Source: Labia minor
Taxonomy: Eukaryota; Arthropoda; Insecta; Dermaptera; Spongiphoridae
Direction of reading: 5' to 3'
Assembly (NCBI GenBank): GCA_963082975.1
Contig: OY720347.1
Coordinates: 17,001,187 to 17,065,186 of the forward strand
Length of the DNA: 64,000 bases
Positions 58,412 through 64,000 of the stretch are shown piece after piece (the first letter of the stretch is position 1; every line of letters begins with the position of its first letter). The position numbers were made by a program, and so were the translations under genes. The notes beneath the pieces are model-generated. The model saw nothing but the letters and a program-made list of their open reading frames with translations. It made no database searches and was not told the DNA's origin.

Positions 58412-58943
58412 TGTTCAGTCGTGAAGTCTCACGCCATCTAGTGGTTCTTGCACGATTCACCGTTCCCCCTCTTGGCCTGAGTCCGGCCGACCGTCGCCAC
58501 AGAGACCACTTGACTCCCACCTCTCTTCGCAACCACATCGCCTCCTTGAATACCTTGTTTCAAGGAATCCCTCAACCGCCATCTTCGTTTATCCCTTTAA
58601 TACACTTATTTATCCCCTTTTTATCACTCACCACACCACACCACCCCCTCGTCTCTCAGCCAACCCTTGTTGCTGAGAACTCCACCGCTTCCAATTACGT
58701 TTTCCACATCTCTCATTATACACATCCACACAACCGCTATCTCTTTCTCTCTCTCTCTCGCCCTTATATACCACCCGATTCGCACCCTATCACCATCCCC
58801 TTTGTGTCCTTTCTCTCGTAATTTGTACATAACTCAACTCGCTGTATATATAAAACCTGGATTGTTCAAATAAACAATTCTCACCACACAGATCGCCTTT
58901 TTATTTTAATTTTCTTTTTTCACCCGGCCTCCGGCCCTTTACA
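58412..58943 (+). repeat. BEL 3' LTR, complete (532 bp)
   Basis: Starts TGTTCAGTCGTGAAGTCTCA and ends GGCCTCCGGCCCTTTACA, i.e. TG...CA. Flanked on the right by TCTATTCATTTATT, the first bases of duplicate B. Open frames over it are incidental. Confidence 0.92.
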
Positions 58944-61900
58944 TCTATTCATTTATTGGTTTGAAGTCCATTATATTATTATTAGTCTCTTAACCACACA
59001 ACAAAACCAACAAACTCACCATATCGCTGTATAACATCACTGACTTACCAATTTTGATGTTTGCCATCATATTTCTTGAATAACAATGATATCCATTTTA
59101 TATCTTTTTAACACTCCGATGGGTTTTATAGCTGCTCCTGGCTTATTCCAAAAAACATTCCATTCATATACAACAGGTGTGGCCAAACTTTTAGCTTTTA
59201 GGGGCTACTTTTTCAATAAAATATAGTCTGCGGTCGACTATGGATATGGGCAAATAATTTTTAAATTTTAGAAGATAATTCCCCATCTTGAAACGGTTTG
59301 TAGTGTTTAATCAAAGTTTCAGCAACTTTGAATGAAGCAATCGTAGCTGTTCCCTTTACCTTTCCAGTGGAAGACGTTGACCGGCTTCACCACCGAAATC
59401 ATCAATCAAGAATTAATTGTAAATTTATTTATTCCTATTAATTTAAATGAAGATTAATAAATTTTAGAAAAGATTCAAATAAAAATTTAATTTTATAAAA
59501 TATAGATTTTTTATTTCAATTGAATTTACTTTTATTTATTTATCTTATATATAATATAATATAATTATAATTATCTATTTATATAATAAATAAATATTTG
59601 CTTTATTATTTTAATTCTATTAATTAGATTTACTTCTATTATTTTTTTTAATTGAATATAACAAGTTGGTTGTTATCTTTCAATTTGATTGAGCGGACAA
59701 GTATGAATTGAAATGTTGAATCTTGACACAATCGTTTCAATAAATTTCAATTGAATTTATTTTTATATATTTATCTTATATAATAATATTATTATTATTA
59801 TGTAATAAATAAATATTTTTTATATTTATATTATTTTTAATCAAGGAATAAACAAATTAAAATATATAATATGTTTGTAATAAAGTGCTAAAAAATAGGA
59901 AAAAATTATATATTATTAATTATATACTCAAATACTAAAATATAGAAAGGTTAAATCAATAATATATTTATATATGTTCTTAGATATATGAAAGATATGT
60001 TAGTTTTAATTATTATAATAATATTAATAAAAAAAAAATTGTAAATGGAAGGGCTGTTATTTTTCATTTAAATTTATAACTTCAATTAAAATAAATACTT
60101 CATTTTGGAATGGATATGAGTGGAGGGGGAGGTAGAGGCGAAATTTGGGTAGAGTAGAGTAGTCTAGGACTAAACGGCGTTTTGAGAAAGGGAAGCCTTT
60201 GGATAAAAAGTATATAAATTATCGGGATAAGAAAAATATAAATATATGGTATATAAAAGATGTAATAACATAGGATAATAGAGGATGATTATGATCCAAA
60301 ATTATTTTTTAATAAATTTAAAAATAATATCCCGGGTAGCGAGTAGATTCTTTTCTATAAATCCAGTAGAAAAGAATTCTATTTCAGGGATTGGCGTCCC
60401 TGCCCTCACGTGAGCTCATGATTTCTTCTAAATCCCTCTTCTACCTGGAGGAATCATGTCCTTTACCCATTGACGCCTTTCCATCCATTCCCTTTCTCTT
60501 CTCTCCCCTCTCCCCTGATCATTCAAAAAATCAAATTTATTTGGATGAAGGAGAATACCTAGCATAGCTTCATTAAAAAGAAAAAAAAAATTGAAATCTT
60601 GTCTCTTATAGGAGACTCTTAAGAGTCTCCTATATATATTTGAATCAACCCCCGAAGGGGGTTGATTCAAATATATCCAGATTACGTCAATTCTCAGACT
60701 AGCAAAACCCTCTATATTCACGAGTGAGACATGTCTTAAGTGTCTCTGAGAGGACCCACCTCTCCAACGCTTCACATTAGTATAAAACTTGGAACTCATA
60801 TTTATAGTACGCTTTGGAGAATGGAGAAAAACCAATCAAATCAATGTTTTTAATTTTATTAAAATTTTTGACTAAATCTTATAAATTGTGACCAAGACCA
60901 ATCCATTGACCATAATTTTAGCCAGATTCTAAATAAAATTGAATTTTTGTATCATTAAATGGAAATTTTTAATTAATTTTAATATTGGTTTATTTTTACA
61001 GTTCAACAAAAATCTTGCCTCATAACAGATAAAACCTATACGAATAGATTCATCATGAAACGTAGATTCATTTTCACTACTATTATATAATTTTACGGTG
61101 CTTCGTTGATTAAATATTAATTATTGAATTTTGACAGATTGAAAAGATTTGCCGCCATGTTGACCCCCTCCGCCACCTCTTCTCACCTCCCCACCCACCC
61201 TCCCTCCTGGCCTGCCGGTGAGCTTCGAGCGCAATCAGCAATCAGTTAGCATTCCCTTTCCAGTCGAAGACGTTGACCGGCGTCACCACCGAAATCATCC
61301 CTCAATCAAGAATTAATTGTAAATTTATTTATTCCTATTAATTTAAATGAAGTTTAATAAATTTTAGAAAAGATTCAAATAAAAATTTAATTTTATAAAA
61401 TATAGATTTTTAACTTTTTGCTGATATATTAATTATATATATTTAATAAATTTCGCCCCACCTCCAATGCTTTGCTTCTCGGTGACCTTGAAGGGGACAG
61501 CATAGCAATCTCTTGCTTACCCACAATGGATGAGATTCAACTGCCTTTGACTTTATTTTCAAAATAAATTATATTATTTCCCCTTCGTTAAATGAAATTA
61601 TATACAATTTAATTATACTACGTATTATACGACAAATAAATTAATACGAATTTTTTAAATCGATTTTAAATAAATCGATTTAACCAACTTTTCCATCCCA
61701 ATCATTCCTTCTTTTTTGTATTTTAACATTGAAACATTTTTCCTGCTATTCTATTCTATTTTCAAATTTTATATTCAAAAATAAATAACTTAAAATAACA
61801 TAAAAATTACTTGAAAAGGAAGGAAATAATTTTATTGTTTTTATATATGAAGCAATAAGAAAAAATTGAATAAGTTTCATGAAATGTAAAATTAATTTTT

Positions 61901-62378
61901 AATAAATTCAAAAATAATATCCTGGGTAACGTGTAGATTCTTTTCTATAATCCCAGTAGAAAAGAATTCTATTTCAGGGATTGGCGTTCCTGCCCTCACG
62001 TGAGCTCATGATTTTTTCTGTCTTCCCTTTCCCATGGAAAAATCATGTCCTTTACCTTTTAACTTTTCCAACTTTGGCTTCGCGGGCTACTTTTAAAGCC
62101 TTTGCGGTCGACATGTTGGCCACCCCTGATATACAATTTCCTTCGCTTGGTTTTCAAAGATTTATCCATCCAGTTCCAAGCCTTATATTCGTGTTTTATA
62201 ACATCTGTATTTTTACATGGTGAGGTCGTTAATCTGAAGTCAACCCTCCTCCTTTTTCAGCCAGGCTTGGGACCGTTAGAATTTTGATTTTTAGTTAGTA
62301 TGACCAAGAATCATAGTTGGTGTTTTGGATGAAAGGATAGATAAAGTATAACTTGACGATGTTATGAAGCCTCCAATT
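58944..62378. repeat. Segmental duplicate B (3435 bp)
   Basis: Direct copy of 52335-55770, one base shorter. It starts exactly where the BEL 3' LTR ends and continues at its right end into unique sequence (ATCACTGAAACTAGCACTGT), where duplicate A instead meets the truncated LTR. Confidence 0.95.
59174..62128. mobile_element. Non-autonomous hAT element, copy in duplicate B
   Basis: Same ends and same TSD ATATACAA (59166-59173 and 62129-62136) as the copy at 52565-55520, so it was duplicated together with its flanks, not by transposition. R-pal lies at 60309-60918 with palindromes at 60608-60633 and 60634-60676, the exon-like segment at 61138-61217, the truncated R-pal at 61898-62053. Confidence 0.92.
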
Positions 62379-62990
62379 ATCACTGAAACTAGCACTGTTA
62401 CTAACTAATGTGGTCTGAATATATGTTATAAATAAAAGAAATTAAAAAAAGATATACACACATATTAGTCATATTCTTTATCCTCTCCCTCTATCTTCCA
62501 ACCGATGTTTAATTTCAATTAAAATCAAGCTCTTAAATATCAAACCTTGAGATAAAATAAATTCGGTCAATACCTTGCAAATAATCTTCTTAACTCTTGT
62601 CTTTACAATTTAAAAGATAAAAAGAAATAATGTTATTTCAATGAGGTACAACGAAAATACCACCAAAGGAAAGAATGGGAAAGAGGAGAGAAAAGTTCAG
62701 GCTTAAGGAATTAATACTGAATAATGGGATTTTTATTTCCACACTTTTTCAATTCAACTGGAAATTGATTGAATAGAATTCACAAGTCAAGTATGGGAGG
62801 AGGGAGACGGGTAAATGAAGTGGAGAGGGGAGTGCAAACAGATGAAAATACTTTTAAAAAAATGATCAGAGAACCGATGAATTATTTGCATTTTCCAAAG
62901 AAAACAATCACACTAGAATTTATTTTACGATTATATCAATGTAGATATTAAATCTTTTTCTAATTTTTGTTTTTAAATTTTTGGTTATAT

Positions 62991-63028
<38 letters not shown>

Positions 63029-63705
63029 GTGAATGATCACAATGGTAATTCAATAGCTGATGATTATCCATTAGGAAACAATCTGTTGTGTGTTGCCATG
63101 CGGGTTTATTGTCTCTCATATTATTACCAACTGACTTTTTTAAATTATACATTGACAATTTGGTTATTATCATGGCAAATAATTTTTCGTTAATAGTAGG
63201 GAAAAAAATATAAATTATTTTCATAAAAATAAAGTTGTAATTTCTAAAATAGAGAAGGCAATTAATTAACATATATTTAGTTTAAAATTGTTATTTATTT
63301 AAGCGAAAAACCATCATTATATATATATATAAATATACGGTATATATAGCAACAGTAAAATATATTTTTTATTTGCTTGATATACTCTGAAATATCATAT
63401 GTAGTATTAATTTATTCAAGGTTCAATTTTTCCAAAACAAAAAAATAAATAAATATTTATTTTAACTTTTCATTTTTTAATAATGAATAACAATTGTCAT
63501 AATTACAATACTAGGAAACATCAGAATCAGACTTTGTGTATAAAGTTGTATATAACTTTTGATTTAAATCCATTAAAGTTAATCAGTAGAATAAATATAT
63601 AATAATTAAATGATTAATACTGACTGAATGGATAAACAAAATGATAGATAGCAAAAAATTTAAAATAATGTAAAAATATCTAACTAAAATTTCAAAATTA
63701 ACTAA
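62379..63705. other. Gene-free stretch at the right end
   Basis: (TA)n at 62995-63022. A less AT-rich part at 62640-62850 contains GGGAGGAGGGAGACGG. No gene recognised; short open frames have no signature. Confidence 0.45.
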
Positions 63706-64000
63706 AAATAAGTTGACCTGTGGCCAGGTCCGAACCGACCGACGGTTTGAAGTAAATTAATTTCCAGCTAAAGAAACAATTTGAAATAATTTTAATATAT
63801 CTATTAATGTAATAAAAAACAGATATGGATATATCATAAAAATTTTTAATTTTATTTTATTTATAATACATATGTAAGACCAGGCTGTGACGTCATGAAT
63901 GGCTGGATGACGTTATATAATTTTAAATTAAGAAAAAACTAATAAAGATGATTTTTCTCGAGGATAAAACCAATACAAAGTGCATGATTCGTGGTGATAT
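63706..64000 (-). repeat. Interspersed family B copy 3, cut by the window end
   Basis: Starts AATAAGTTGACCTGTGGCCA, like 32036-32055, and runs through GACCAGGCTGTGACGTCATG and GTGCATGATTCGTGGTGATA to the last base. The remaining half lies beyond the window. Confidence 0.85.

Larger units (their letters stand above)
55771..58943 (+). mobile_element. BEL/Pao LTR retrotransposon, gag-only, 5' LTR truncated
   Basis: Order: partial 5' LTR, TGG-starting primer-binding region, gag, purine tract GGCCGGGGAGGA, full 3' LTR. The internal part is only 2301 bp and lacks protease, reverse transcriptase, RNase H and integrase, so the element would need proteins from a complete relative. The 340 shared LTR bases appear identical in both LTRs, indicating recent insertion. 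No matching TSD can be found because the left end is lost at the junction with duplicate A. Confidence 0.9.

Noticed and set aside
52335..62378. The 3.44-kb direct repeats as giant LTRs of one retroelement
   Set aside because: They do not start TG or end CA, they contain a complete hAT with its own TSDs, and the element between them already has its own 532-bp LTR.

Overview
This is AT-rich animal nuclear DNA, almost certainly from an arthropod. Everything points to the inside or surroundings of a large gene with long introns. There are no bacterial-style operons, no rRNA, no convincing functional tRNA and no CRISPR array. The only exon of a host gene that I can defend is a 92-bp piece at 35873-35964 (+). 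It encodes the second half of an EGF-like domain and has a textbook acceptor (pyrimidine tract plus CAG) and donor (GTATGT). A second, much weaker exon-like block lies on the minus strand at 15364-15548. The organism cannot be named from this. A Buster-type hAT, piggyBac, BEL/Pao, many Tc1/mariner relics, a tRNA-derived SINE and a base composition near three-quarters A+T would fit an insect or a copepod crustacean.

Most of the recognisable content is transposable elements, several with exact ends and target-site duplications (TSDs). DNA transposons: a complete 3.2-kb hAT (Buster type) with an intact 616-aa transposase at 20482-23724; a complete but mutated piggyBac at 38340-41185; a 1.6-kb hAT derivative at 31686-33320 carrying only the transposase C-terminus; a 2.96-kb non-autonomous hAT present twice (52565-55520 and 59174-62128); hAT MITEs at 30485-30717, 47220-47609 and 49544-49830; two Tc1/mariner relics (about 7736-8627 and 18903-19773); a mariner-derived foldback (41883-42398); a GGGTAAAG-ended MITE in two copies. 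Retroelements: a gag-only BEL/Pao element (55771-58943), five LINE reverse-transcriptase relics, and a tRNA-like SINE in six copies or fragments. Two unnamed interspersed families with terminal hairpins (called A and B here) account for most of the remaining repeats, and a hairpin-rich repeat called R-pal occurs at 12650-13210 and inside the 2.96-kb hAT.

The right end (52335-62378) is the most structured part. Two direct 3.44-kb copies, differing by one base that I could find, flank the BEL element. The first copy begins at what looks like an empty BEL insertion site, the second starts exactly at the 3' LTR end, and the 5' LTR is cut at the junction. It is therefore either a recombination between an empty and a filled allele or a false joining of two haplotypes in the assembly.

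Between the repeats lie a few less AT-rich islands (for example 10560-10830, 11170-11480, 42650-42960, 48240-48445) with clustered homeodomain-like motifs. They are candidate intronic enhancers. I did not find a new multi-gene system; the novelty here is in transposon architecture.
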